Origin: Mesorhizobium sp. B2-1-8
Lineage (GTDB): Bacteria > Pseudomonadota > Alphaproteobacteria > Rhizobiales > Rhizobiaceae
Assembly: GCF_006442545.2 (NCBI RefSeq)
Contig: NZ_CP083952.1
Location: 930,001-994,000 of the forward strand
DNA: 64,000 nucleotides
Reading direction: 5' to 3'
The position numbers and the translations under genes were made by a program. Of the stretch, positions 37,286 to 46,306 are shown one piece after another. Position 1 is the stretch's first letter, and every line of letters begins with the position of its first letter. The notes under the pieces are model-generated. The model did no database searches. It saw only the letters and a program-made list of their open reading frames with translations, and was not told where the DNA came from.

Positions 37286-38033
37286 TGCCCCTCCAGCGTC
37301 TGCGCCATCATCGCGTCAACCTTAAGTGCGTTGCCGAGCGCATGGCCGGCGGCCGTGTTGTCGAAGATGCCCCAGACCTCGGCACCGGAAGCCGCCTCCT
37401 CCTCCATTTGCCGGCTAAATCGATCGAGGCTTTCGTCGTCGTAGTCCGAGTAATAGACGCGCGGCGCGCCATGCCAGCGGAAATAGGCAAGGCCGGCCAG
37501 CCGCCCGGCGCTGCGGCCGCAGGCACCGGAGTCGGGTCGGCGGCGACACGCGCGATCCGGCGATTGGCCAGAAGCGCTTCGGCGTCCGGTTCGAACCAGT
37601 TGGGATGGCGCGGCTCACAGACCAGCCTGGTTTGCGTTCGCGTGCTCAGCATGTCGAAGAAACCGCTCGCGACATCCGGCTCGAAGGGCAAGCTCGGCGG
37701 GAGCTGCACCAGAAGCACGCTCAGCTTTGCACCGAGACCTTCGACCTGCCGGAGAAAGCTTTCCAAAAGGTCGTCACCGCAGTCGACGAGACGGCGCTCA
37801 TGGGTGATGGCCTTCGGCACCTTGACGGCGAAGCGGAAGTGCTCCGGCACGGCGCGTGCCCAGCGCTCATAGGTCTCGCGGCGGTGCGGCTTGTAGAAGG
37901 ACGTGTCGATCTCGACGACCGGAAAGTGCCGGGCGTAGCGTTCTAGATGCGACCCGGGTTGCGGAAAATCATTCTTGCATCGTGTCGGAATGCCCCAGCC
38001 GGCCGTGCCTATGAAACATGCCTGTTTTCCCAT
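37198..38033 (-). pseudogene. DUF72-family protein gene with a single-base frameshift
   Basis: Starts MGKQACFIGTAGWGIPTRC at ATG 38033 and follows the DUF72 (YecE-like, TIM-barrel) pattern: VVEIDTSFYKPHRRETYERWARAVPEHFRFAVKVPKAITHERRL and LLVQLPPSLPF and VCEPRHPNWF. After GGWPAL the family continuation GLAYFRWHGAPRVYYSDYDDESLDRF lies in the next frame; adding one base at about 37491-37500 restores it. The restored frame runs through WGIFDNTAAGHALGNAL and ends inside the adjacent repeat, which adds about 25 residues of repeat-encoded tail. Function of DUF72 unknown. Confidence 0.78.
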
Positions 38034-38100
38034 GCGTGGGATGTGGGCCGAATGAGGTGTGGGTCAAGGACAGAGGCTGCGCAAAGCAACGACCTGCTGC

Positions 38101-38588
38101 TCACGCCGCCAGTCTTCCGGCCTCGACATGCGCTTGAAGCCAGGCCAGCACCCGCGCCCACCCCTCTGCATGTTCGGCCGCCGCCTCATGCAGCCCGGCA
38201 AAGCGGCCATGGCAGATGGTGAGGCGCGTGCCCCTGGCAATCGGTTCCAGCAACCAGGCTACTGTGGTTTGCCGTCGGCCAAGCGTGGGATGGTCCCATG
38301 CATAGGCCCGTGTCTGTACGATCCGGCGCGGTGCTTCGATCTCGACGAATTCGCCGCTCGCCGGCAGGTCCGTGCCGTCGGCCGTGCGGAAAATAACGTT
38401 CCAACGGCCGCCGACGCGCAGGTCGGCCGACCAGTCGACCATCCGGTAGGTGTCGGCTGACCACCACCATTGCTCGACTTCCTTGCCGACCAGCCCTCGA
38501 AGATGCGTTCCGGCGGTGCTTCCATTTCGGCGGACGCCATGACGGTGTCGCCGTTGGTCATGCTCCGCACCCTGAGAGCGTGCATCAT
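38101..38588 (-). pseudogene. SRPBCC-domain protein gene with a single-base frameshift
   Basis: From ATG 38588 (GGAG upstream) the product begins MMHALRVRSMTNGDTVMASAEMEAPPERIFEG, then the frame changes; the continuation LVGKEVEQWWWSADTYRMVDWSADLRVGGRW lies in the next frame and runs to the stop at 38101. One missing base at about 38491-38496 explains it; the restored protein would be about 162 residues with an AHSA1-like START-fold ligand pocket. Third gene of the ArsR operon, 43 nt after the other SRPBCC gene. Confidence 0.78.
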
Positions 38589-38631
38589 GGATATCTCCAC
38601 ATCAAATTCGTTTCGCAGTCGAAACGAGCCT

Positions 38632-39078
38632 TCAGTTTTTTGACGGCGGACGTTCGAACCCCTGGCCGGTCTCGAGCAGGCTCTTCAGGCTGGCCAGCAC
38701 CAGCGGCCAGCCCTTGGCTACATTGCCGATCAGCCTGTGCGGCCCGTCCGCTTCATGGGTGACGGCGAGCTTCATCAGTTCGCCGTCCGGCTCGATGGTG
38801 AAGGTGCAGCGTGTGTAGCCGTCTTCCCTGACCTCGGGCATCCATTCATTGCGCCATTTTATGACCAGGCGCCGCGGCGGGTCGATTTCGAGGATCTCGC
38901 CGCTGTCGGCGACACGCCCGTCAGGGAAGATCAGCTTCCAGCTGGAGCCCACTTTCCACTCGCTTTCCTGATAGGAGCAGAGGAAGAACTGCCGGTTGAA
39001 CTCCGGGTCGGTCAGCGCCTCCCAGAGCTTTTCGGCCGTGGTGCGAATATAGGTCACGTAAACGAAGCTGTTGCTCAT
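38632..39078 (-). CDS. SRPBCC (AHSA1-like) protein
   Basis: 148 residues with the AHSA1 pattern: VYVTYIRTTAEKLWEALTDPEFNRQFF, WKVGSSWKLIFPDGRVADSGEILEIDPPRRLVIKW and the C-terminal helix GWPLVLASLKSLLETGQ. Such proteins have a hydrophobic ligand pocket and are often paired with ArsR regulators, whose ligand may be the same. The ATG overlaps the ArsR stop by 1 nt (TGATG). Confidence 0.9.
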   Translation of the reverse strand: MSNSFVYVTYIRTTAEKLWEALTDPEFNRQFFLCSYQESEWKVGSSWKLIFPDGRVADSGEILEIDPPRRLVIKWRNEWMPEVREDGYTRCTFTIEPDGELMKLAVTHEADGPHRLIGNVAKGWPLVLASLKSLLETGQGFERPPSKN

Positions 39079-39395
39079 CAGTCTTCCCTTTCGAGGCGTC
39101 TCTTCAGGTCGCTGAGGGCGGTCAGCCGCCCCCGCTCGAACTTGCCGATCCAGCGTTCGGCGATCTCGTTGATCGGGACCGGGTTGAGATAGTGCTCCTT
39201 CTCTCGGCCCCGACGGATTGTGGTGACGAGGTTTGCTTCCTCCAGGATCGCCAGGTGCTTGGTCACCGCCTGGCGGGTCATGGCCATCTCAGCGCACAGC
39301 GCATTCAGCGTCTGTCCATTCCTGGCATGGAGGTTGTCCAGCAATTGCCGGCGTGTCGGGTCCGCCAGCGCGCGAAAGACTGCATCCATGCTCAT
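39078..39395 (-). CDS. ArsR-family transcriptional regulator
   Basis: 105 residues from ATG 39395 (ATG 39389 is equally possible; an upstream TTG at 39410 would sit inside the operator and is unlikely). AVFRALADPTRRQLLDNLHARNGQTLNALCAEMAMTRQAVTKHLAILEEANLVTTIRRGREKEHYLNP is a full ArsR winged helix. There are no metal-binding Cys pairs, as in the ArsR subfamily linked to SRPBCC genes. It probably represses its own operon through the palindrome at 39405-39424. Confidence 0.92.
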   Translation of the reverse strand: MSMDAVFRALADPTRRQLLDNLHARNGQTLNALCAEMAMTRQAVTKHLAILEEANLVTTIRRGREKEHYLNPVPINEIAERWIGKFERGRLTALSDLKRRLERED

Positions 39396-39404
39396 GCCTC
39401 TAAT

Positions 39405-39424
39405 ATGCAACCATTTGGTTGCAT
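39405..39424. promoter_or_regulatory. Operator of the ArsR / SRPBCC operon
   Basis: ATGCAACCATTTGGTTGCAT is a perfect 9-base inverted repeat around two bases, immediately upstream of the ArsR start. CAACCA-N2-TGGTTG is the kind of site bound by this ArsR subfamily. It would overlap the promoter or 5 prime end of the transcript, giving autorepression. Confidence 0.82.
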
Positions 39425-39476
39425 GTCAAGCGATAAGATCGCGCGCCGTTGCTGGCCGCGGTCACAGGAGAAGAAA

Positions 39477-39917
39477 TCAGCGCTTGCGGGAGATCCAGAA
39501 GGCGTCGGGCATGCGCTGCATGCCGATGCGTTCGTAGAAGCCGACAGCGTCGGGCACCGAAATCAGGCTGATGGCGACCGACGGTCCGAGCTGCCGGGCC
39601 ACCTCGTCCATCAGCCCCTTGCCGACACCCAGGCCCTGCGCCTTGGCCGAGACGGCGAGATCGGAGATGTAGCAGACCCAGGAAAAGTCGGTCAGGCAGC
39701 GGGCAACGCCGATCAGCGGCATGCCTTCCATGTCAACACTGGCCATGTCGAGACGGGCAGTCACGATCAGGTTGGCGCCTTCCAGCATCGCCCTCAGCCT
39801 GGCCTCGTCTTCGACGGGCCTGACTTCGCCGAGACCGGATTCCACCAGCACGCGGCGGAATTCGGGAATGCCGAGCGTCGGTTCGCGCGCGTAGAGGACG
39901 TGGGAGTTTTCTGCCAT
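39477..39917 (-). CDS. GNAT-family N-acetyltransferase
   Basis: 146 residues from ATG 39917. The acetyl-CoA-binding core is visible as YISDLAVSAKAQGLGVGKGLMDEVARQLG (Q/R-x-x-G-x-G/A motif), with VPDAVGFYERIGMQRMPDAFWI at the C-terminus. Substrate unknown. A GTG at 39920 just before the ATG is not preferred. Confidence 0.88.
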   Translation of the reverse strand: MAENSHVLYAREPTLGIPEFRRVLVESGLGEVRPVEDEARLRAMLEGANLIVTARLDMASVDMEGMPLIGVARCLTDFSWVCYISDLAVSAKAQGLGVGKGLMDEVARQLGPSVAISLISVPDAVGFYERIGMQRMPDAFWISRKR

Positions 39918-40072
39918 CACAGCCAGACTGCACCATCGGGCGGTGAATTCGAAGCTGTTTTGTGCGGCACCTTCGTGCCGGCGCGCGCAAACAGTTGCCT
40001 TTTATTTGCCCGCGGCTTTGTGTAAACCGGGCCTCAGAAAATCCCCCGCAACGAAAAACACGGGCCAAAGCC

Positions 40073-40678
40073 ATGGAAAAATTCACCAAGCTCACCGGCG
40101 TCGCCGCTCCCATGCCGATCGTCAATGTCGACACCGACATGATCATCCCGAAGGATTATCTCAAGACGATCAAGCGCACCGGGCTTGGCACGGGCCTGTT
40201 CGCCGAGATGCGCTACAATGACGACGGTTCGGAAAATCCGGATTTCGTGCTCAACAAGCCGGCCTACCGCAAGGCGCAGATTCTTGTCGCCGGCGACAAT
40301 TTCGGCTGCGGCTCGAGCCGGGAGCACGCGCCGTGGGCGCTGCTCGATTTCGGCATACGCTGCGTCATCTCGACCTCGTTCGCCGACATCTTCTACAACA
40401 ACTGCTTCAAGAACGGCGTACTGCCGATCACCGTCAGCCCCGAGGATCTGGAGAAGCTGATGGATGACGCTTCGCGCGGCTCCAACGCCACTCTGTCGAT
40501 CGACCTCGAAGCCAAGGAAATCCGCGGTCCGGACGGCGGCGTGGTCAAATTCGATCTCGACGACTTCAAGCGGCACTGCCTGCTCAACGGGCTCGACGAT
40601 ATCGGCCTGACCATGGAAAAGGCTGGCGCCATCGCCTCGTTCGAGAAGAAGAACGCCGAACTGCGCCCCTGGGCCTGA
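40073..40678 (+). CDS. leuD: 3-isopropylmalate dehydratase small subunit
   Basis: 201 residues. Isomerises 2- to 3-isopropylmalate in leucine biosynthesis together with LeuC, which is not in the window. Marks: the swivelling domain with [22 protein letters not shown], the substrate loop [21 protein letters not shown], and [16 protein letters not shown]. It starts at ATG 40073 after a gap of 155 nt. A strong hairpin follows the gene. leuB lies 6.3 kb downstream. Confidence 0.95.
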   Translation: MEKFTKLTGVAAPMPIVNVDTDMIIPKDYLKTIKRTGLGTGLFAEMRYNDDGSENPDFVLNKPAYRKAQILVAGDNFGCGSSREHAPWALLDFGIRCVISTSFADIFYNNCFKNGVLPITVSPEDLEKLMDDASRGSNATLSIDLEAKEIRGPDGGVVKFDLDDFKRHCLLNGLDDIGLTMEKAGAIASFEKKNAELRPWA

Positions 40679-40694
40679 AGCTCTGAACAGATGC

Positions 40695-40716
40695 ACCCGG
40701 CCGCGAGCGGCCGGGT
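40695..40716 (+). terminator. Hairpin downstream of leuD
   Basis: ACCCGGCCGC GA GCGGCCGGGT is a perfect 10-bp stem 17 nt past the leuD stop. It is followed by TCGTGG rather than a U-tract, so it may be an mRNA-stabilising or weak terminating hairpin. Confidence 0.55.
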
Positions 40717-40743
40717 TCGTGGCGGCTGAATAGAGGGACAGTC

Positions 40744-41652
40744 ATGAGACATCACCTTCTTGCCGGCGTTTGCTGGCTGGCCTTGTTGGTGGCGCCCGCC
40801 GCGTTTGCGCAAACGCAGACCCAGACGCCCCCTTCGGCGGAGAAGCCGCCTGCTGACACGGGTACCGCAAACGCTGCCGATGACGACAAGCAGGCGCCGA
40901 TCCCGTTCGAAGGCGGCCAGCTGACCATCACGCAGCCGGAGCAGGACGGCGAGAAGGTGCTTTTTTATGACGGCAAACAGCTGGCCAGCAACTATGACGT
41001 CTTCTTCGACAAGATCGTCAAGATCGGCGACGTCAACGTCGCGCTGATCGATGTCGGCGATGGCGGCAACCAGTGCGGTCCGGCCAAGGTGATCGTCTGG
41101 AAGCCGCAAGGCGGCGAGATCCAGAGCACCACCGTGGAGCAGGACGAGTGCGGTGCGCCGCCCTTGGCGGTGTCCGACAACGCCATTTATTTCGTGCCTT
41201 ATTTGCTGCCGGGTGACGAGAAGCCGGCCTTGCAATGGTCGCCGACCACAGGGCTGACCATTTCAGGCAATCTGACCTACATGCCGGAGCCCGGAACCGA
41301 CTGGAAGGATATCGACCCGTCGAAATACGACAACATCATCGACGCCTTCCACAACGAGGCCGTCTACAAGGAAGCCGAAAAGCTGCTCGGCAAGGACATG
41401 CCTGACATGGCGACCAGCCTGCTGGTCGGCGGCGGCACGGAAAAGACCGCGTCCGGCGCTTTCTACGCCAGCGGTTGCGTGCCGCATGATTGCGGCGGCA
41501 ATGACGGCTTCATGGCGATCGACCCGGCCAAGCACCAGCTCTACTTCGCCCGCCGCGGCGACAATGGGCAGCCGAGCGCATGGCCCGCGGTGACGACATG
41601 GCCGGCCGACGTGAAGGAAGCGCTCGACAAGGCGCTGGGGTCGGCGAATTAG
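40744..41652 (+). CDS. Periplasmic protein with C-terminal Ivy-like (lysozyme inhibitor) domain
   Basis: 302 residues. An N-terminal signal peptide (about 1-22, cleavage after AAFAQ-like site) is followed by a Gln/Thr/Pro-rich linker, a beta-rich domain of unknown type (about 55-180), and a C-terminal region (about 190-300) that resembles Ivy: YKEAEKLLGKDMPDMATSLL then C245-VPHD-C250, matching the CxPHDC inhibitory loop, and HQLYFARRG. Ivy blocks c-type lysozymes and, in some bacteria, lytic transglycosylases. The N-terminal domain is not part of classical Ivy. The family call is by motif only. Confidence 0.6.
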   Translation: MRHHLLAGVCWLALLVAPAAFAQTQTQTPPSAEKPPADTGTANAADDDKQAPIPFEGGQLTITQPEQDGEKVLFYDGKQLASNYDVFFDKIVKIGDVNVALIDVGDGGNQCGPAKVIVWKPQGGEIQSTTVEQDECGAPPLAVSDNAIYFVPYLLPGDEKPALQWSPTTGLTISGNLTYMPEPGTDWKDIDPSKYDNIIDAFHNEAVYKEAEKLLGKDMPDMATSLLVGGGTEKTASGAFYASGCVPHDCGGNDGFMAIDPAKHQLYFARRGDNGQPSAWPAVTTWPADVKEALDKALGSAN

Positions 41653-41903
41653 CTAGAGCATTTCCGGCGAAAACAGGGTCGGGGGCGAATTTCTTCCGGC
41701 CTACGCGCGACAACCGTCCACTGTTGCGGACGCGCGCGGGACTGCGGTTTTTCTTCCTTTGAGCGCCGGTCGCCGGCGCGGAGATCGAGGACGGTCTTCG
41801 CCCAATCCGCGTCGACGGCGATATTCGCTGGGACAAATGGAACCAGATCGGCCGCGCCGCGTCATAGAAGCAGCTTCGCGCGGCAGTGCCTGGAGTAACA
41901 TTG

Positions 41904-42908
41904 ATGGTCAGGCTCGTTCTTCTGGCGCTTGTTTTGTTCGCCTTCGCATCTGGCGCCACGGAGGCGGCAAAGCTGGACGCAGCCGCCGTCAACGATGCTC
42001 AATTCAGCGATGACGCACCGAAGGGCGCCGATGCGACCACGCTGAAGGCACAAATCCTTTTGGATCGCGCGCGGTTCTCGCCTGGCCTCATTGACGGCCG
42101 CCAGGCGGAGAACTTCACCAAGGCGGTCCGGGCCTTTCAGGCGGCCAACACGCTGCCCACCGATGGCAAGCTCAACCGGGAGACCTGGGACAAGCTCGTC
42201 GCAACCTCACCAGGCGCGGTTCTCGTGAACTACGAGCTGACGCGCAAGGACGTGCGTGGACCGTTTACCAAGCGCATTCCGGCCAGTATGGAAAGAATGG
42301 CTCGCCTGCGCAGGCTCGGCTATCGCAGTTCGCTGGAACGGATCGCAGAGCACTTCCACATCAGCGAACAATTGCTGCGAAAGCTCAACTCGGGCGTCAG
42401 CTTCAGGAAGGCGGGCGCAAAGGTGCTGGTGCCGGCTATCGACCGAGGCGATCCGCCCTCGGCCGTTGCCAACGTCGAAGTCGACAAGGCCGCGCGCCAA
42501 GTTCGCGTTCTCGACAATTCCGGCAAAGTGGTTGCGGTCTACCCTGCCTCGATCGGAAGCGAAGAGAAGCCGGCGCCGAGCGGCGAGGCACAAGTCGTAC
42601 GCGTGGTCCACAATCCCACCTATCACTATGATCCCCACTTCGCCTTCAAGGGGGTAAGAACCAAAAGGCCCTTCACCATCGCCGCAGGGCCTAACAATCC
42701 TGTCGGATCGGTCTGGATCGACCTGTCCATTGAAAGTTACGGGATTCACGGCACGCCCGAACCAGGCAAGATCGGGAAGACCTTTTCGCATGGTTGCATA
42801 AGACTGACCAATTGGGATGCAGAAGACCTCGCCCTCGAGGTGCAGAAAGGCACGAAGGTCGTCTTCACCGGAGAAACGGCGGAAACGGCCAATGGCCAAC
42901 CCGGCTGA
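41904..42908 (+). CDS. L,D-transpeptidase with peptidoglycan-binding domain
   Basis: 334 residues from ATG 41904 (GGAG upstream). Signal peptide 1-22, a peptidoglycan-binding-like helical domain (about 45-95, with RARFSPGLIDGRQAENFTKAVRAFQ), a LysM-like stretch (about 140-175) and the YkuD catalytic domain with HGTPEPGKIGKTFSHGCIRLTNWDAEDLA, including the active-site Cys in SHGCIRL. It would form 3-3 or 4-3 cross-links, or anchor proteins to peptidoglycan, in the periplasm. Neighbours with related envelope roles are the Ivy-like and TPR proteins. The 250-nt gap before it shows no gene. Confidence 0.92.
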   Translation: MVRLVLLALVLFAFASGATEAAKLDAAAVNDAQFSDDAPKGADATTLKAQILLDRARFSPGLIDGRQAENFTKAVRAFQAANTLPTDGKLNRETWDKLVATSPGAVLVNYELTRKDVRGPFTKRIPASMERMARLRRLGYRSSLERIAEHFHISEQLLRKLNSGVSFRKAGAKVLVPAIDRGDPPSAVANVEVDKAARQVRVLDNSGKVVAVYPASIGSEEKPAPSGEAQVVRVVHNPTYHYDPHFAFKGVRTKRPFTIAAGPNNPVGSVWIDLSIESYGIHGTPEPGKIGKTFSHGCIRLTNWDAEDLALEVQKGTKVVFTGETAETANGQPG

Positions 42909-43006
42909 CGCATGGCGGGCAATGCAGACCCCCGAGCCGGTGCCGGAGCCGCAAGGAGAGCACCTCACGGTAGCCGGCGCGCGAGATCTTCAACGTCAAA
43001 CAAGCC

Positions 43007-45667
43007 TTAGTTTGCGCCGAGGCTCAACGCCTTCTTGCGGTCGGCCTCGGCACGCTTGTGATTGCCTTTTGCCTCCCAGGAGCGGCCTCGGAAAGTGTAG
43101 GCATCGGCATAGTTGGGGTAAAGCTTGATCGCGTGATTGAAGTTGGCGATTGCGCCGTCGTGATCGCCCGCGCGTGCCTGCACGAGACCTCTGCCGAAGT
43201 AGCCGCCCGGACCGTTCCGATCGATCTGGATCGCCATGTCGAAATCCGCCAGAGCGCGCTTCGGATCGCCTTTGGCCATCCAGACGATACCGCGTTCGAC
43301 ACGCATTTTGGCAACGCCCGGACTAAGGCTGATAGCCTTGTCATAGTCTGCTATGGCGCCGTCGTAATCGCCGATGGTCATCCGGCTGATCGCTCGAGCG
43401 TGGAAATGGAGGGGGTAGGTGGGATCGAACTCGATTGCCTTGCCGAAGTCGTCGATGGCACGTTTGTGGTCGTTCTTGGCCGTCCAGGCAAAGCCACGTG
43501 CGGAATAATAGCTGCTGTTTTTTGGCTCGATCGCGATCGCGCTGCCGTAGTCCATTATGGCGCGATCGTAATTGCCCTTCTGCCCCCACGCGAGACCGCG
43601 ATATCCGAAAGCCTCCGCATCGTCGGGTTCGAGCGCCAACGTCTGATCGAATTTGGCGATCGCAAGGTCGTATTGACCCTTGTTGTACAGGGCCATGCCA
43701 CTCTTTTTGGCGTTGTGCGCCGTTGCTGCGGCTCCGGTCGTTGGCGTCTGCTTGTCTGCCGCTCTCGCAGCAGTCGCATCATCGCGCTCCTTGCGGGCAT
43801 TGGTGTAGTTTGGATCGAGGCGTAGAGTCTCGTCGAGATCGGCGATGGCGCGGTCGTATTGTTTCTTCCTGTTCCAGCAGAATCCGCGATTGAACCATGC
43901 TTCCGCATCCGTTGGCCGCAGCCCGATCACCTTTGTCGAATCGGCGATGATGCCATCGCAATCGTGTTTTACAGCGCGGGCCCGGCTGCGTAGCACATAA
44001 GCGTCGGCATTGGCCGGTTGCAACGAAATGATGGTGCTCAGATCCGCAATGGCGCGGTCGATCTTGCCCTTCTGCCGCCAGATGGCGGAACGGTAGAAAT
44101 AGGCGTCGGTTGACTTTGGATCGAGCTTAATCGCGTTGTTGTAGTCGGACAGCGCCCGGTCGAGGTCGCCCTTCAACGCAAAGGTGAAACCGCGCAAGGT
44201 ATGGGCGCCGGCATTGGATGGGTCGGCGGCGACCGCCATGTCGTACTGCTCGATCGCGCGGTCGAATTGATTTTGGGAGCGCCAGATCGTGCCCTGCTCG
44301 ATAGCGTCCTCGACGATTTTGTTTCGAGCCTGACCGGCAGGCTTGGTTGCCGCGGCTTTGTCTTTCGCCGCCACGGCCATCATTCGGCCCTTGCGGGCAA
44401 GCGCCATCCCGGGGTCGAGTTTCAGCGCCTGATCGAAATCGGCAATTGCCCGGTCGTAGTCAGCTTTGTCGATGAAGGCGCTGCCACGTCCGAAATAGGC
44501 CGGCGCGTAATTGGCATCGAGCTCGATGGCGCGGCTCAAGTCGGCTATGGCGCGATCCGGCTCATTCTTTTTGGTCCACGCGACGGCACGGCCGATGTAA
44601 ACGTCTGAATAATCGGGATTAAGTTCGACTACCCTGTTATAATCCTCGATCGCCGCGTCATACTTTCCCTTGTCGACCAGCGCGATGCCTCGCCCGACAT
44701 AGGCCGAGACATCTTTCGGATCGAGCGCGATCGCCTTGTTGTATTCGGCGATCGCACGATCATATTTGCCCTTGTGGTAGAAGGCATAGCCGCGATCGAC
44801 GAAAGCCCTGAGCTTCTTCGAGGGTGGTACAATCGCATTCGCGCCGGCGCCGCCTTTGGCCTGGACCGCCAGCGCCGCGTTGCGGGCGGCCGCGTAGTTT
44901 GGATTGTGCGAGTCGAGTTTTGCCGCCTGGTCGAAGTCGGCAACGGCCTCGGCATAGTTCTGGCCGTCGGCTTGCACCATGCCGCGTCCGTAATGGCTGG
45001 CGGCGTCTTTCGGATCGATCTCGATCGCCACTGAAAAAGCCTCGATCGCTCGCTTGAGGTCGCCCGTGGCGTACCAGGCCGCTCCGGAACAGAAGTAGGC
45101 GCCGCTCGCTTTTGGATCGAGCCTGGCGGCCCCGATGCAATCGGCAAGCGCGCCGACCGCGTCGCCCGCGGCGGCCTTGGCCATGCCACGGCGCATGAGC
45201 GGCGCGGCCATATCCGGAACCATAGCGATGGCCTTGTCGTAGTCGGCGATGGCGCGGGTATAGTCGTTCTTGCCGTCAAAGGCCCTGCCGCGACCGAGAT
45301 AGGGAAGCGGGCTCTCAGGAGCGATCGCGATGGCCTCTTCGTAGGCCTTGATCGCTTCGTCGTACTTACCCTCGTGCGCGAGGCTATCGCCTTTGGATAC
45401 CGCGACCAGGACGCGGGGATCCGCATCGTCGATCTGCTTCGCCAACTTCGAATCGACAGGCGGAATATGTTCGCTCGCGCTCAGCTTGGCCGCGGGCCGG
45501 GTCTCGGCCTGGGCGGCCGCAGCGGCGCTCTGTCCGTTCGCCGCGTTGTCGGCGAGCGTCGTCGTGGTCGCCACGCCGAGCACTGCAATCGCGGTCAGCG
45601 CAGAGGACGTCCAGAGCAAAAGAATTGAAATAGCAGCGCGCGCCAGCGCGCTCGTTCGGCGTGACAT
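43007..45667 (-). CDS. Exported protein with about 21 TPR repeats
   Basis: 886 residues. An N-terminal signal peptide or membrane anchor (about 10-38) is followed by an Ala-rich linker, then 34-residue TPRs from about residue 88 onward. I count five, then four after a spacer with PPSKKLRAF, then five after a Lys-rich linker (KDKAAATKPAGQARNK), then seven after another linker near residue 640, each with the W-x-x-x-G-x-Y-x-x-A and P pattern. A periplasmic protein-protein scaffold is likely; the partner is unknown. It is convergent with the L,D-transpeptidase gene. Confidence 0.85.
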   Translation of the reverse strand: MSRRTSALARAAISILLLWTSSALTAIAVLGVATTTTLADNAANGQSAAAAAQAETRPAAKLSASEHIPPVDSKLAKQIDDADPRVLVAVSKGDSLAHEGKYDEAIKAYEEAIAIAPESPLPYLGRGRAFDGKNDYTRAIADYDKAIAMVPDMAAPLMRRGMAKAAAGDAVGALADCIGAARLDPKASGAYFCSGAAWYATGDLKRAIEAFSVAIEIDPKDAASHYGRGMVQADGQNYAEAVADFDQAAKLDSHNPNYAAARNAALAVQAKGGAGANAIVPPSKKLRAFVDRGYAFYHKGKYDRAIAEYNKAIALDPKDVSAYVGRGIALVDKGKYDAAIEDYNRVVELNPDYSDVYIGRAVAWTKKNEPDRAIADLSRAIELDANYAPAYFGRGSAFIDKADYDRAIADFDQALKLDPGMALARKGRMMAVAAKDKAAATKPAGQARNKIVEDAIEQGTIWRSQNQFDRAIEQYDMAVAADPSNAGAHTLRGFTFALKGDLDRALSDYNNAIKLDPKSTDAYFYRSAIWRQKGKIDRAIADLSTIISLQPANADAYVLRSRARAVKHDCDGIIADSTKVIGLRPTDAEAWFNRGFCWNRKKQYDRAIADLDETLRLDPNYTNARKERDDATAARAADKQTPTTGAAATAHNAKKSGMALYNKGQYDLAIAKFDQTLALEPDDAEAFGYRGLAWGQKGNYDRAIMDYGSAIAIEPKNSSYYSARGFAWTAKNDHKRAIDDFGKAIEFDPTYPLHFHARAISRMTIGDYDGAIADYDKAISLSPGVAKMRVERGIVWMAKGDPKRALADFDMAIQIDRNGPGGYFGRGLVQARAGDHDGAIANFNHAIKLYPNYADAYTFRGRSWEAKGNHKRAEADRKKALSLGAN

Positions 45668-45909
45668 GGTCTAATGCTCCCCCCGGAGTTGCTGCGACGG
45701 CCCTTGCGGTTACTATACAGTTCTGTTTTTGTTCCCAAATGCAAGCAGAAATTGCAATGCCGCCACCGCCGACATCCTTGCTATGGAGTCCTGGAAGAGC
45801 ATGGCGGGAAAGGGGCTGGCCCGGTCCTGCACCGCCGATCCATTCGCATTGGCCCATGGCAGGATCGGCGTTTTCGCCACAGAGTAGCTGCAACAATGCG
45901 AGGTCCCTC

Positions 45910-46293
45910 ATGCGCAAGCTCATCTCGACCGGTTCGCCTTTCGAGAAAACCGCCGGCTATTCGCGCGCCGTGGTGCAGGGCGACTGGTGTTTCGTGTCCG
46001 GGACGACCGGCTACGACTATGCCACCATGACGATGCCGGAGACGGTCGAGGCGCAGACGCGCAACTGCCTGGCGACGATCGGCAAGGCGTTGCAGGACGG
46101 CGGCTTCGAGATGTCAGATGTGGTGCGAGCGCATTACTACATCACCGACCAGGCCTTCGTGGACGTGGTCTTCCCGATCCTCGGCGAGACATTCGGCGAC
46201 ATCAGGCCGGCGGCGACGATGATCGTGTGCCGGCTCAACAAGCCGGAAATGAAGATCGAGATCGAGGTGACGGCGCTGCGGCGGACAGCCTGA
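45910..46293 (+). CDS. RidA-family protein
   Basis: 127 residues from ATG 45910. RKLISTGSPFEKTAGYSRAVVQGDWCFVSGTTGYDYATM and the C-terminal RPAATMIVCRLNKPEMKIEIEVTALRR match the YjgF/RidA family, of a subgroup with a Cys in the second strand. It is followed at 13 nt by a VOC-family gene, probably in the same operon. It is not the paralogue seen at 11845 by sequence subgroup. Confidence 0.88.
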   Translation: MRKLISTGSPFEKTAGYSRAVVQGDWCFVSGTTGYDYATMTMPETVEAQTRNCLATIGKALQDGGFEMSDVVRAHYYITDQAFVDVVFPILGETFGDIRPAATMIVCRLNKPEMKIEIEVTALRRTA

Positions 46294-46306
46294 GAGGACC
46301 AAGACG

